DNA of 64,000 nucleotides. Source: CAZKWG01 sp964615375 (GTDB lineage Bacteria > Myxococcota_A > UBA796 > CAZKWG01). Position numbers and translations under genes: made by a program. Positions 1-8,270 of this stretch are shown here, piece by piece; the stretch's first letter is position 1, and every line of letters starts with the position of its first letter. The notes beneath the pieces are model-generated. The model had not been told where the DNA came from. It searched no databases and saw nothing but the letters and a program-made list of their open reading frames with translations. Where the stretch lies: NCBI GenBank assembly GCA_964615375.1, contig CAZTOW010000027.1, positions 72,069-136,068 on the forward strand. The letters are read 5' to 3'.

Positions 1-1124
1 TCGATCTGGACCGGGAAGCGCGCGGTGACGTAGCCGGGCGCGGACACCTCCAGCTCCGCCGTCCCCACGGGGAGCTCCGCCTCGCCGACCCCGTCCTGCA
101 TGGGCGCCATCGCGCGACCGTCCACCCTCCAGCTCGCGCCGAGCACGCGCTCCTGGTCGGGGGTCAGGGCGATGAGCTCCAGCGAGCCCGTGCGCGGGGG
201 CTCCGGGGGCGGCGGGACCTCCACCGGCGGGCTGGGCGGCGCGAAGGCCGCGGGCTCGACCTCCAGGACCTCATCCCAGCTGCGCTCGGGATCATGGCGG
301 ATCATCGCCACGACGCGCAGATCGGGGGAGCCCACCCCGCTGGTCAGGCCGCGCCCTCCGCCGACGCTCGCGCTCCAGCGCTCGCCCAGGCGCAGCGAGG
401 CGTTGAGCAGCCCCTCGGCGGGCAGGGCGCGCACGTCGGAGAAGCCGCTCTCCCAGGGGACGTCGGCCACCAGATCCACCCCCAGACTCAGCGGGGGCGC
501 GGGGCGCCAGGCGGCGCCGAGCCGCGCGCTGAAGGCGTCGTCTACGACAAAGTCGCCGAAGTCCTCGCGCGACTGGCCGCGGGTCCCCAGGTTCACGGCG
601 AGCAGCGCCGGCCCCAGGTCCACGTCCGCCACCAGCCCGAGCTCGTAGGACGCCGAGCGCGGCGCCCAGGTCGTCCCCGCGCCCGCCGCCGTCGGCGCCC
701 GCAGGCGCCCCAGCACCGCCAGCCCCACCGGAGCCCGGTGATCCAGCAGCACGCCCTTCACGGCCAGCGAGGCGTCCCCCAGCGCGGCCGGCGTGTCGAT
801 GTCCTCGCCCCGCACCCCGAGCAGCAGCGGCAGCTCCGCCCCGACCAGGACCCTGCCCGCGGACCACGCGCCCAGGACCGAGGTCTGAAAGGCCCGCTCG
901 ACCACATCCACGCTCTCGCCGTCGTCGTAGCGGTAGACCACCGGCGCGCGCTGCCAGCCCACCGCCGTCCCCGCCGAGGCCCAGCCGCGCGGCGCGTCGG
1001 CGGCGTCCCAGGTCCACAGCGTGCCCCGCCCGTCGGGGGGAGCGGACCAGCGCTGAAGGTCCAGCGCGGGCGCGTCCGGGAGCTCCTGCGCCATCGCTCC
1101 GAGGATGAAGAGCGCGCCAATCAC
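1..1124 (-). CDS. Outer-membrane beta-barrel-like protein (partial, runs off left edge)
   Basis: The minus-strand frame is open from a GTG at 1124 to the window edge and gives about 374 residues. The GTG overlaps the TGA of the upstream gene by 4 nt (GTGA) and has a GGAGG ribosome site 5 nt ahead. A short hydrophobic start (IGALFILGAMAQ) looks like a signal peptide. The body has alternating Gly/aromatic beta-strand texture, resembling the barrel part of the OmpA-family protein at 2835-4994. Near the left end a Pro-rich linker leads into a PEGA-like module (VDGRAMAPMQDGVGEAELPVG, read as 'VDG...V..AELPVG...V.APGY'). An OmpA domain may follow outside the window. Family assignment is by resemblance only; the coding frame itself is secure. 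Confidence 0.7.
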   Translation of the reverse strand, partial: MIGALFILGAMAQELPDAPALDLQRWSAPPDGRGTLWTWDAADAPRGWASAGTAVGWQRAPVVYRYDDGESVDVVERAFQTSVLGAWSAGRVLVGAELPLLLGVRGEDIDTPAALGDASLAVKGVLLDHRAPVGLAVLGRLRAPTAAGAGTTWAPRSASYELGLVADVDLGPALLAVNLGTRGQSREDFGDFVVDDAFSARLGAAWRPAPPLSLGVDLVADVPWESGFSDVRALPAEGLLNASLRLGERWSASVGGGRGLTSGVGSPDLRVVAMIRHDPERSWDEVLEVEPAAFAPPSPPVEVPPPPEPPRTGSLELIALTPDQERVLGASWRVDGRAMAPMQDGVGEAELPVGTAELEVSAPGYVTARFPVQI

Positions 1125-2575
1125 GGCCGCCTCCGCAGGATCATCGCCGCCAGGACGCCGAGGGTGAAGAGCGCGCCGGTCCTCGGCTGATCCTCGACGG
1201 AGCAGGAGCAGCCCCCGCCGCCGAAGAAGGATCCGTCCTTGGGCGCCACTCCGGCGGTGTCGGCCGTGTCGGCGCCAGCGGTGTCAGCGCCAGCGGTGTC
1301 AGCGCTGGCGGTGTCGGCACCCGACGTGTCCGCGCCCGACGTGTCGCCCCCTGCCGTGTCAGCCCCGGCGGTGTCCGGCGTGGCCGTGTCCGGCGTGGCC
1401 GTGTCCGGGTTGCCCGAGTCGCCATCCCCTGTGTCGGTTGGGTCTCCACCGCCGAACTCACCCGTGTCTGCACCGCCAACGCCCGCCGTGTCGTCACCGC
1501 CAACGCCGCCGGGCTCCGAACCGCCAGCGCTGCCCGTGTCGTCACCGCCGCCGCTGCTCCCCGCGCCGCCCCCGCCGCTGTCCTCAACCTCGAGATCATC
1601 GGACCCATCCAGCGGATCCGAGCCCCGCCCCGCCTCCTCCCCGTCCGAGACGCCGCCATCATCGGAGTCGGCGTCCAGCGGGTCCGCGCCCGCGTCGATC
1701 TCGGCGCCGTCGGTGAGGCCGTCGCCGTCCGTGTCCGGGTCCTCGGGATCGGTGCCCTCTGCGGTCTCCTCGCCGTCGCCGAGGCCGTCGGCGTCCCCGT
1801 CGTGGCGGTCGTCGAAGCCGTCGCAGTCGTTGTCCACGCCGTCCACGATCTCGGGGGCGTCGGGGTTCACCCCGTCGTCCGCGTCATCGCAGTCGCCGCC
1901 CGCATAGACGTTGCCCTCCGGCAGCGCGCAGCCCGTGGTGGAGGCGCCGCCGAAGCCGTCGCCGTCGTCGTCCGCGTAGGAGACGACCTCGTCACAGTCG
2001 GCCTCGCAGATGTAGCCCGAGCGGGAGTCGCAGTCGGCGTCGTACCAGTCCGCGATCAGGCCGACCAGGGGGAGCGAGAGCGCGCCGCAGTCCTCGCTCG
2101 ACCAGAGCAGCCCGTCGTCAGGCTGCAGCAGCCCCCAGTCGGTGAACCCGACCGAGCTGCCGTCCGCCCAGGTAAACGTGCCCTCCTTCTCCCGATCGTT
2201 GATCCCAATCCAGGTGTCGCCGCTCAACAGGCCCACCGACGCGCCGATCAGCGCGTCGTTCTCCGCGTCATCATCCACGGTCGCCAGATCGTAGCCGACC
2301 GAGGTGCAGGCGTCCCGCGCGTCCGCCCAGGTCTCCCGCGTCTCGCAGAGGAGGTAGGAGTGGCCCTCCGACGTCACCTGCTCGCAGTCGCAGCCCTCCT
2401 CGTCGGCGACGCCGTCGCAGTCGTTGTCCAGCGCGTCGCAGCTCTCGACGCCGGAGGGCGAGATCGTCGCGTCTTCATCATCGCAATCGCCCTCGCTGGC
2501 CGCGTAGCCGTCACCGTCCAGATCGGAGTACGCCAGCGCGCAGAGGGTCCACAGGAGCCAGGGGATCGTGGTCAT
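1121..2575 (-). CDS. MYXO-CTERM surface protein with MopE repeats and C-type lectin domain
   Basis: Secreted protein of 484 residues. The ATG at 2575 is preferred over 2587 because a GGAGG lies 5 nt before it. The order is: signal peptide (MTTIPWLLWTLCALA), a MopE-like calcium motif (DLDGDGY...GDCDDED...DNDCDG), a C-type lectin-like domain at about residues 65-185 (WIGIND, WYDADC, GYICEADC), a second MopE motif, thrombospondin-type-3-like Asp repeats, and a long Asp-Thr-Ala linker. The C-terminus is a MYXO-CTERM-like tail: GGGGCSCS, a hydrophobic helix and RRRP. Such tails are processed by a myxosortase and leave the protein surface-attached. The gene overlaps the downstream barrel gene by 4 nt, so the two are probably co-translated. 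The ligand is unknown. Confidence 0.85.
   Translation of the reverse strand: MTTIPWLLWTLCALAYSDLDGDGYAASEGDCDDEDATISPSGVESCDALDNDCDGVADEEGCDCEQVTSEGHSYLLCETRETWADARDACTSVGYDLATVDDDAENDALIGASVGLLSGDTWIGINDREKEGTFTWADGSSVGFTDWGLLQPDDGLLWSSEDCGALSLPLVGLIADWYDADCDSRSGYICEADCDEVVSYADDDGDGFGGASTTGCALPEGNVYAGGDCDDADDGVNPDAPEIVDGVDNDCDGFDDRHDGDADGLGDGEETAEGTDPEDPDTDGDGLTDGAEIDAGADPLDADSDDGGVSDGEEAGRGSDPLDGSDDLEVEDSGGGGAGSSGGGDDTGSAGGSEPGGVGGDDTAGVGGADTGEFGGGDPTDTGDGDSGNPDTATPDTATPDTAGADTAGGDTSGADTSGADTASADTAGADTAGADTADTAGVAPKDGSFFGGGGCSCSVEDQPRTGALFTLGVLAAMILRRRP
1245..1420 (-). repeat. Imperfect 15-nt tandem repeat encoding Asp-Thr-Ala linker
   Basis: Units of about 15 nt (GTGTCGGCGCCAGCG and variants) are repeated and encode A-D-T-A-G/S units near the C-terminus of the lectin protein. 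This is a flexible stalk typical of MYXO-CTERM proteins and prone to copy-number change. Confidence 0.7.
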
Positions 2576-2834
2576 TCTTGCCTCCATTCATGAGTCACGA
2601 GGTGACAACAATGAGATAGGCGACGCGGCCGGCGATGTCTCCCGGCCCCCTCCGGCGCCCCACGCACGGCGATTAACCTCGGTACCACGACGAGAATTCA
2701 GGGCAACACCCCGATCTCACCCATGATGCAAGCTACACTTTTCGTCGTTTCAACGCGATTACAACCGCTCATGTCGATTCAGCTCGAACGATTCGACATG
2801 AGCCCGCCGCAGGATTCACAGATCCCAGCTCACT

Positions 2835-4994
2835 CTATTTCTCACCCTCCTCCCAGATCAACACCAGGAACTCCACGCGCCGCAGCGCCCCGCGCTCGTC
2901 CCGGGGTCGCACCGCCTCGCCGGATCCGAGCGTCTGCAGGCGCTCGGGCGCCACGCCGCGCGCGATCAGGGCGGCGCGCACGGCCTCGGCCCGGCGGAGG
3001 GAGAGGTCATAATTGTAGGCGGGAGGCCCCACCTCGTCGGCGTGTCCCTCGACGCGCAGGAGCAGCACCTCGGGGTGGGCCTGCATCCAGGCGGCCAGCG
3101 ACGCCAACAGCGGGAGGTCCTCGGGCCGCAGCGTCGCCTCGTCGAGCCCGAAGCCCAGCTCACCCGCCAGCGTGATCCGGCCGTCGGCGAGGTCCACTGC
3201 CACGGGCTCCAGCACGAGCACCCGCTCCAGCTCCCCGCGGAAGGAGAGCGCCACCGTCTCCCGCGCCGGGGCGTGCTGGGGAGCGCTGGCGACGAGCGCG
3301 TGCTCGCCCACGGGGAGCGTGAGCGAGAGTCCGCTGTCCGGGACCTCCAGGGTGGCCCCGTCGATCTCCACCCGCCCGGCCAGGGGCGCGCCCCCGGGCT
3401 CGCGCAGCAGGAGGCGCAGCGTCCCCGTGCGCTGGGGGACCAGCACCAGCTCCCGGGCGTAGGTGCCGGGCTCGGACTGGTAGAAGATCTGCTCGGCGGG
3501 CTCGTGGCCGGGCGCGGTGGCGCGCACGCGCAGGCTCCCCGGCGGGACGCGGAGCTCCGTCGCCTCCCCCTCGATGACCGAGAAGGGGGCGAGCTCGCCG
3601 GCGCTCACCGTGGCCTGCTCCAGGGCTCCGCGCGAGGCGCTGCGCACGGTCAGGAGCAGCACCGTGGGCGCGTCGGGGCAGCCGTCCTCGTCCTCGAAGC
3701 GGTTGTAGAGCTCCGCCTCGTCCGGGCAGGCGTCGGCCAGGTCGAGGATCTGGTCTCGGTCGTTGTCCGGGTCGGGGCAGCCGTCCTGGTCGCGGTGCCG
3801 GTCCCGGTCCTCCGGGCGCTCCCGGCAGAGGTCGCGGACGTCCACGATCCCGTCCTGGTCCTGGTCCTCCAGCGGCGCCTCCGCCTCCACGGCCAGGGCC
3901 AGTCGCAGGGCCGGCGCGCCCAGGCCCGAGCCCAGGCCCATGCCCGCCGCCACCCGCGCCGCGCGCCCCCGCTCCGAGCTCCACTTCAGGCCGCCCAGCA
4001 GCTCCAGCGGGTAGAGCGCGCGCCCGCCCTCGGCCCCCCCGAGCGGGCCGCTGGCCAGGGCCTCCACCGATCCTTCGATGCGTGCGAACATCTCACGCTT
4101 GAGACCAATTCCCAGCTCCAGGCGGCTGCCCCAGGTGGAGCCGGGCAGCTGCGTGGGCTCCTGGAGGCGCAGGCCCAGGTTCAGGCCCAGGTCCAGCTCA
4201 CCCACGCCCCGCCCCAGCGCGAGGCAGCCCAGCACCGCCTGGCGGTCGCCGAGCAGCACGGCCTCCCCCCCGCGGGGCAGGTCCGCCTGCAGACCCCAGG
4301 TGGCGGAGAGGGCGCGCGGCTCGTTGAAGATCAGCGGGACCGCCACGCGCAGGCCCAGGTCCCCGGGGACGTACTGCCCCGGCGCGCCCAGCACCCAGGC
4401 GAGGTGCTGCGGCCACACCACCCCGAGCTGGAACCAGCGCCCGATGTCCAGGGAGAAGGCAGGCTCCAGCGTCACCAGCTCGTCCAGGTAGGGGGTCTCG
4501 CCGCCCGCGCTGGCCAGCACCACCGGGGCCCGCGCCCAGCTCGTGGCCAGGCTGGCCCGCCAGGCGCTCTCTCCGGCGAGCCGAGGCTCCTGGAGCCCGA
4601 GGAAGTCGCCGCCGTCCACGTCCTGGAGGCGCTGCGCGTCCACCGCCGCCGCCGGTCGGGCCAGCAGCAGGGCCAGCCCCACCCCCGCCGCCCGCCGTCG
4701 AGAGAGGGCGATCAAGGCCGCCAGGAGGCCCAGCAGCCCCTGGCCGGGCGCCGCCGCGCAGCCCCGCCCGCCACCCTCCACGACCACCGAGGTGTCCGCC
4801 GAGTCCTGGGAGTCGCCCCCCTCGCCGCTGTCCGTGGGGCAGCGGGGCTCGGGCAGGTCCCGGCAGCTGCATCCGCCCCCCAGCGCGACGACGCAGGCGC
4901 TGTCCTCCTGGGCCAGGACGGGCCGCGGCGCCACGAGCAGGGCGAGCGCGAGCAGGAGAGCGGGCGCGAGCAAGGCTCGGGACATCGCCTCCAT
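2835..4994 (-). CDS. OmpA-family protein fused behind a MYXO-CTERM-like segment
   Basis: 719 residues. Residues 1-28 are a signal peptide and 34-52 are Cys-rich. Residues 57-102 form an Asp/Ser linker followed by Gly-Arg-Gly-Cys, a hydrophobic helix and Arg-Arg-Arg, which looks like a complete small MYXO-CTERM protein. Residues 98-117 (SRRRAAGVGLALLLARPAAA) then look like a second signal peptide. A beta-barrel-like region of about 270 residues follows, then thrombospondin-type-3 Asp repeats (about 390-440), PEGA-like beta domains, and a C-terminal OmpA domain (VEGHADE, NYDLSLRRAEAVRAAL, RRVEFLV) expected to bind peptidoglycan. The start could be M1 or M4 (4985). An internal TTG or GTG start near the second signal would yield a conventional OmpA protein. 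Confidence 0.8.
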   Translation of the reverse strand: MEAMSRALLAPALLLALALLVAPRPVLAQEDSACVVALGGGCSCRDLPEPRCPTDSGEGGDSQDSADTSVVVEGGGRGCAAAPGQGLLGLLAALIALSRRRAAGVGLALLLARPAAAVDAQRLQDVDGGDFLGLQEPRLAGESAWRASLATSWARAPVVLASAGGETPYLDELVTLEPAFSLDIGRWFQLGVVWPQHLAWVLGAPGQYVPGDLGLRVAVPLIFNEPRALSATWGLQADLPRGGEAVLLGDRQAVLGCLALGRGVGELDLGLNLGLRLQEPTQLPGSTWGSRLELGIGLKREMFARIEGSVEALASGPLGGAEGGRALYPLELLGGLKWSSERGRAARVAAGMGLGSGLGAPALRLALAVEAEAPLEDQDQDGIVDVRDLCRERPEDRDRHRDQDGCPDPDNDRDQILDLADACPDEAELYNRFEDEDGCPDAPTVLLLTVRSASRGALEQATVSAGELAPFSVIEGEATELRVPPGSLRVRATAPGHEPAEQIFYQSEPGTYARELVLVPQRTGTLRLLLREPGGAPLAGRVEIDGATLEVPDSGLSLTLPVGEHALVASAPQHAPARETVALSFRGELERVLVLEPVAVDLADGRITLAGELGFGLDEATLRPEDLPLLASLAAWMQAHPEVLLLRVEGHADEVGPPAYNYDLSLRRAEAVRAALIARGVAPERLQTLGSGEAVRPRDERGALRRVEFLVLIWEEGEK

Positions 4995-5071
4995 CCTACA
5001 AGGCGCGCAGGGGACCCGCCGCCTCCGCCGAGAAGGATCGGATAATCTGTTCAGACCTCCCCGGGAGACCC

Positions 5072-6157
5072 ATGAGCGTCCGCATCCACGAGCTCCTGAC
5101 CTTCGCCGTCCAGAACAGCGCCTCGGACGTCCACCTCGCCGCGGGCGAGGTGCCCTGCGTGCGCATCGACGGCGAGATCCGCCGGCTCGACCTCGAGGCG
5201 CTCTCCCCCGACGACTGCAAGCGCCTCGCCTACTCGATCATGAACGAGAAGCAGAAGACGCACTTCGAGAACGAGATGGAGATCGACTTCTCCATCGGGC
5301 TGAAAGGCCTGGCCCGCTTCCGCGTCAACGTGTTCACGCAGGCCCGCGGCGTCGCCCTGGTGCTGCGGCAGATCCCGACCAAGGTGCGCACCCTCGAGGA
5401 GCTCCGGGCGCCCCCCATCTTCCAGAACATCGCCAACTTCAAGAAGGGGCTGGTGCTGGTGACGGGCCCGACCGGCTCGGGCAAGAGCACGACCCTGGCG
5501 GCGATGATCGACTACATCAACAAGAACCGGCCCGAGCACATCCTGACCATCGAGGACCCCATCGAGTTCGTGCACGTCCCGCAGAAGTGCGTGATCAACC
5601 AGCGCGAGGTGGGCAGCCACACCCACTCCTTCTCCAACGCCCTGCGCTCGGCCCTGCGCGAGGACCCCGACGTCATCCTGCTGGGCGAGATGCGCGACCT
5701 CGAGACCGTGTCCATGGCGCTCACCGCCGCCGAGACCGGGCACCTGGTCTTCGGCACCCTGCACACGAACTCCTGCCCGGAGACCATCGACCGCATCATC
5801 GACGCCTACCCGCACGAGCAGCAGGCGCAGGTCCGCACGATGCTGTCCACCGCGCTGCAGGCGGTGGTCACCCAGATGCTGCTCAAGCCGCGCAGCGGGA
5901 AGGGGCGCATCGCGGTCCACGAGATCATGATCGTGAACGCGGCCATCCGAAACCTCATCCGCGAGAACAAGCTCTTCCAGATCCCCGGCATGATGCAGTC
6001 GGGCAAGGGCGAGGGCATGCAGACCATGGAGGCCGCGCTCAAGGACCTGGTCAGCCGCAACGTGCTGACCCGCGAGCAGGCCTGCGCGGCGCTGAACAAC
6101 CCGAAGCTCTTCGACGCCGACGACAAGCTGGCCGCCATGAACCTCGGCAAGCGCTGA
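5072..6157 (+). CDS. pilT: Type IV pilus retraction ATPase PilT
   Basis: 361 residues, the usual PilT length. The protein is a hexameric cytoplasmic ATPase that depolymerises type IV pili and so powers twitching or social motility. The N-terminal PAS-like domain is followed by a Walker A (GPTGSGKST, about 132-140), an acidic Asp box (TIEDPIEFVH), Walker B (DPDVILLGEMRD, about 199-210), a His box (GHLVFGTLHTNS) and the PilT-diagnostic AIRNLIRE motif near residue 290. The His-box continuation reads SCPETIDRIID where many PilTs have SAAKTIDRIID. The ATG has GGGAG upstream. It is divergent from the OmpA-family gene across about 77 nt, and thiS follows 18 nt downstream. Confidence 0.96.
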   Translation: MSVRIHELLTFAVQNSASDVHLAAGEVPCVRIDGEIRRLDLEALSPDDCKRLAYSIMNEKQKTHFENEMEIDFSIGLKGLARFRVNVFTQARGVALVLRQIPTKVRTLEELRAPPIFQNIANFKKGLVLVTGPTGSGKSTTLAAMIDYINKNRPEHILTIEDPIEFVHVPQKCVINQREVGSHTHSFSNALRSALREDPDVILLGEMRDLETVSMALTAAETGHLVFGTLHTNSCPETIDRIIDAYPHEQQAQVRTMLSTALQAVVTQMLLKPRSGKGRIAVHEIMIVNAAIRNLIRENKLFQIPGMMQSGKGEGMQTMEAALKDLVSRNVLTREQACAALNNPKLFDADDKLAAMNLGKR

Positions 6158-6175
6158 CCGCGTTAAGGGCGGCGC

Positions 6176-6370
6176 ATGCAGATCCACCTCAACGGCGAGC
6201 CGCGTGAGCTCCCCCCCTCGATGACCGTCGCCGAGCTCCTGGCGCAGCTCGGCGTCGAACATGTGGCCGTGGCCGTGAACATGGAGGTCGTGCCGCGCAG
6301 CCTGCGGGCGGAGCGTCGGCTCGCGCCGGGCGACCGCGTGGAGATCATCCAGGCGGTCGGCGGCGGCTGA
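6176..6370 (+). CDS. thiS: Sulfur carrier protein ThiS
   Basis: 64 residues with the ubiquitin-like fold pattern of ThiS and the required C-terminal Gly-Gly (QAVGGG). The terminal glycine is adenylated and thiocarboxylated and donates sulfur to the thiazole ring of thiamin. The N-terminus (MQIHLNGEPRELPPSMTVAE) and the later A-V-A-V-N-M-E-V-V-P-R segment match the family closely. A good ribosome site (AAGGGCGG) precedes the ATG. Other thiamin genes (thiG, thiF) are not in the window. The end lies 3 nt from the end of the convergent gene at 6374. Confidence 0.93.
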   Translation: MQIHLNGEPRELPPSMTVAELLAQLGVEHVAVAVNMEVVPRSLRAERRLAPGDRVEIIQAVGGG

Positions 6371-6373
6371 GGC

Positions 6374-7291
6374 TCACTGGCCGGTGGTCCCGGTCGTCCC
6401 CGTCCCCTCCTCCTCGGGCGCGCTGAGGTCGGGGGTCGTGGTCTGGAGCGTGCCGTCCGCGTCCACCGCGGGCTCCGCCGCCTGCCACGGCTTGGCGCCG
6501 CTCTCGGGCAGCGTGGGGTCACAGAAGAGGATGTACCACCCGTTGTCGGTGAACTTGTTGTCCTCCGGCAGGGTGACGGCGAAGCTGGGCAGCGTCTCCT
6601 TCTTCTCCAGGCGCTTCAGCACGGGCATGGCCTGGTAGGAGTTGATGCACTGCGCGAACTTCTCCTGGATGTCGGGGGTCATCGCCGCCTCGACCGCCTC
6701 GTGGCACTTCTCGTGCTTGCGCTTCGTGCCGCGGTCGCAGATGTCCACCTTGGCCGACGAGATGAAGCCGCTCCAGGAGGCCTCCACCGACTCGCTCTTG
6801 AAGTACTCGGCCTTGGCCTCCGCCTCCTTGCGGGCGGCGATCTCGGTCTTCAGCTCGCGGATCGTGTCCTGGAGCTCGACCATGATGTCGTCGCGCTCCT
6901 TCTTGGCCTCGGCGAGCTGAGCCTTCAGGCTCTCGATCTCGGCCTCCTTGGCCTTCCACTTCTTGGCCGCCGCCTCGCGGTTGGCGCTGTTCTTCTCCGC
7001 GTCGGCCTTGAGCTGGGCGAGCTCGCGGTTCTTCGTGTCGAGCTCGCTCTCCAGCGACTTCACCTTGGTCTGGGCCTGGATGAGCGACTCGCGCTCGTCC
7101 TTGAACTCCGGCTCACAGAGCTCCGCGAGCTGCTCGGGCGTCAGCTCCTGGCGGATGACCTGGGGTTCAGGCTTGGGCGGCGGGGGCGTGGTGAGGTAGC
7201 GGGCGGCGAAGCCGAGCACGCAGCCGATGGCGCTCGCGGCGAGCACGGCGACGATGACGGCGGGGAGCGGCATACCCTGCGAGCTGGCCAT
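6374..7291 (-). CDS. Membrane-anchored coiled-coil protein, function unknown
   Basis: 305 residues. An N-terminal membrane segment (VIVAVLAASAIGCVLGFAA) is followed by a Pro-rich stretch, then a long coiled coil at about residues 45-165 rich in Glu/Lys/Ala heptads. A globular region with four Cys follows (ICDRGTKRKHEKCHEAVEAA, QCINSY, LFCDP). The tail is acidic and ends in TGTTGTTGQ. The ATG has GGAGGG 4 nt upstream. No known domain was recognised. The topology suggests a single-pass protein with a large extracytoplasmic coiled coil. Confidence 0.8.
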   Translation of the reverse strand: MASSQGMPLPAVIVAVLAASAIGCVLGFAARYLTTPPPPKPEPQVIRQELTPEQLAELCEPEFKDERESLIQAQTKVKSLESELDTKNRELAQLKADAEKNSANREAAAKKWKAKEAEIESLKAQLAEAKKERDDIMVELQDTIRELKTEIAARKEAEAKAEYFKSESVEASWSGFISSAKVDICDRGTKRKHEKCHEAVEAAMTPDIQEKFAQCINSYQAMPVLKRLEKKETLPSFAVTLPEDNKFTDNGWYILFCDPTLPESGAKPWQAAEPAVDADGTLQTTTPDLSAPEEEGTGTTGTTGQ

Positions 7292-7413
7292 GATTCCCTC
7301 CAGGGGGGTGACGTGGGAACAGAACCCCTTTCGCCGGATCGCGCAAGGTGCGCTCCTCCGGGCGCCCCAGACGCGCTATGCTGGCGACCCAGGGTGAGGA
7401 GAAGAGAAGAACG

Positions 7414-8247
7414 ATGAGCAGGTTCATTCGCACGCTGGTCAAGGTGGGGCTGGTAGAGCTGGATCCCGCGGAGCAGACCCGGCTGGAGCAGGCCGCCAAA
7501 GCGGAGAGCAGCGCGAAGCCCGAGGCGAAGGCCGCCGCGGGCGCGTCCGCCGCGGACGACGTAGACCAGCTCCTGAAGGACACCGAGGCCCTGCTGGCCT
7601 CCACCGGGCCCGCCAAGGCCGCCCCGCGCGCCGCCGCGCCGCCCCCGCCGCCGCCCCCCGCCCCCAAGGCCGCGCCGACCTGGAACCCGCAGCCCAGCGC
7701 CAGGGCCACCCCCAAGGCCGCGCCGGCCGGGGACGCGCCCACGGGCGTCGCCGAGGGCCGCCCGCTCGCCGAGATCTACGCCGCGGCCGGCGTCCCCGCC
7801 TCGCCCTACCCGGCGGAGAAGCTGCTGCGCCTCATCGAGGGGCTCAAGGCCATGGACCCGGCCATGCGCAAGGCCGCGATCCTGGCCATGGACGCCGCGG
7901 ACGACGCCTGGACCCTGGAGGATCCGCTGGGGGACGCCCAGCGCAAGATCGCGGCCCTGGAGGGCGCCAAGGCCACCCTCGGAGCCACCGTGGGCAAGGC
8001 CGAGGCCCGCGTCGAGGCCGAGCTGCGCGCCGCCGACGCCTACCAGAAGGAGGCCACGGAGAAGATCCGCGCCCAGATCGCCGAGCTCGAGTCGCTCCTG
8101 GAGCAGGAGCTGACCACCGTGGCGAATCAGCGCTCCGAGGCCCAGGCCCGCGCCCAGTCCACCCGCGAGGCCGCCGCCCGCGAGGCCGCCCGGCTGGACC
8201 AGGAGATCGCGGGGCTGTCCACGATCCTGAACGCGCTCAAAAACTAG
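7414..8247 (+). CDS. Coiled-coil protein with Ala/Pro-rich linker, function unknown
   Basis: 277 residues from the ATG at 7414, which has a GGTGAGGAGAAG purine tract upstream. A start at 7348 is less likely. The N-terminus (MSRFIRTLVKVGLVELDP) is amphipathic. Residues 25-115 are a low-complexity Ala/Pro/Lys linker. Residues 120-185 form a compact helical region (SPYPAEKLLRLIEGLKAMDP), and 185-277 is a continuous coiled coil. No transmembrane segment or catalytic motif is visible. It is divergent from the preceding coiled-coil gene across about 120 nt, and the two may act together, although that is only a guess. Its TAG stop lies inside the first copy of the dispersed palindrome. Confidence 0.8.
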   Translation: MSRFIRTLVKVGLVELDPAEQTRLEQAAKAESSAKPEAKAAAGASAADDVDQLLKDTEALLASTGPAKAAPRAAAPPPPPPPAPKAAPTWNPQPSARATPKAAPAGDAPTGVAEGRPLAEIYAAAGVPASPYPAEKLLRLIEGLKAMDPAMRKAAILAMDAADDAWTLEDPLGDAQRKIAALEGAKATLGATVGKAEARVEAELRAADAYQKEATEKIRAQIAELESLLEQELTTVANQRSEAQARAQSTREAAAREAARLDQEIAGLSTILNALKN

Positions 8248-8257
8248 GTTCTTTAGC
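8243..8257 (+). other. Dispersed 15-bp interrupted palindrome, copy 1
   Basis: Reads ACTAG-GTTCT-TTAGC. It spans the TAG stop of the coiled-coil gene and is one of six related sites in the window (others at 18345, 27372, 34838, 49297 and 58030). Confidence 0.6.
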
Positions 8258-8270
8258 CCCTGATCAGGGG
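8257..8270. terminator. Perfect 14-bp palindrome between convergent genes, possible bidirectional terminator
   Basis: CCCCTGATCAGGGG can form a 5-bp stem with a GATC loop. It sits between the stop of the plus-strand coiled-coil gene and the end of the minus-strand ABC gene, whose TGA lies inside it. There is no long U-tract, so a terminator role is tentative. Confidence 0.35.

Noticed and set aside
292..1190. Long open frames on both strands over 100-1190
   Set aside because: They are Arg/Ala/Gly-rich shadow frames caused by high GC; the frame read from GTG 1124 has signal peptide, ribosome site and barrel-like composition.
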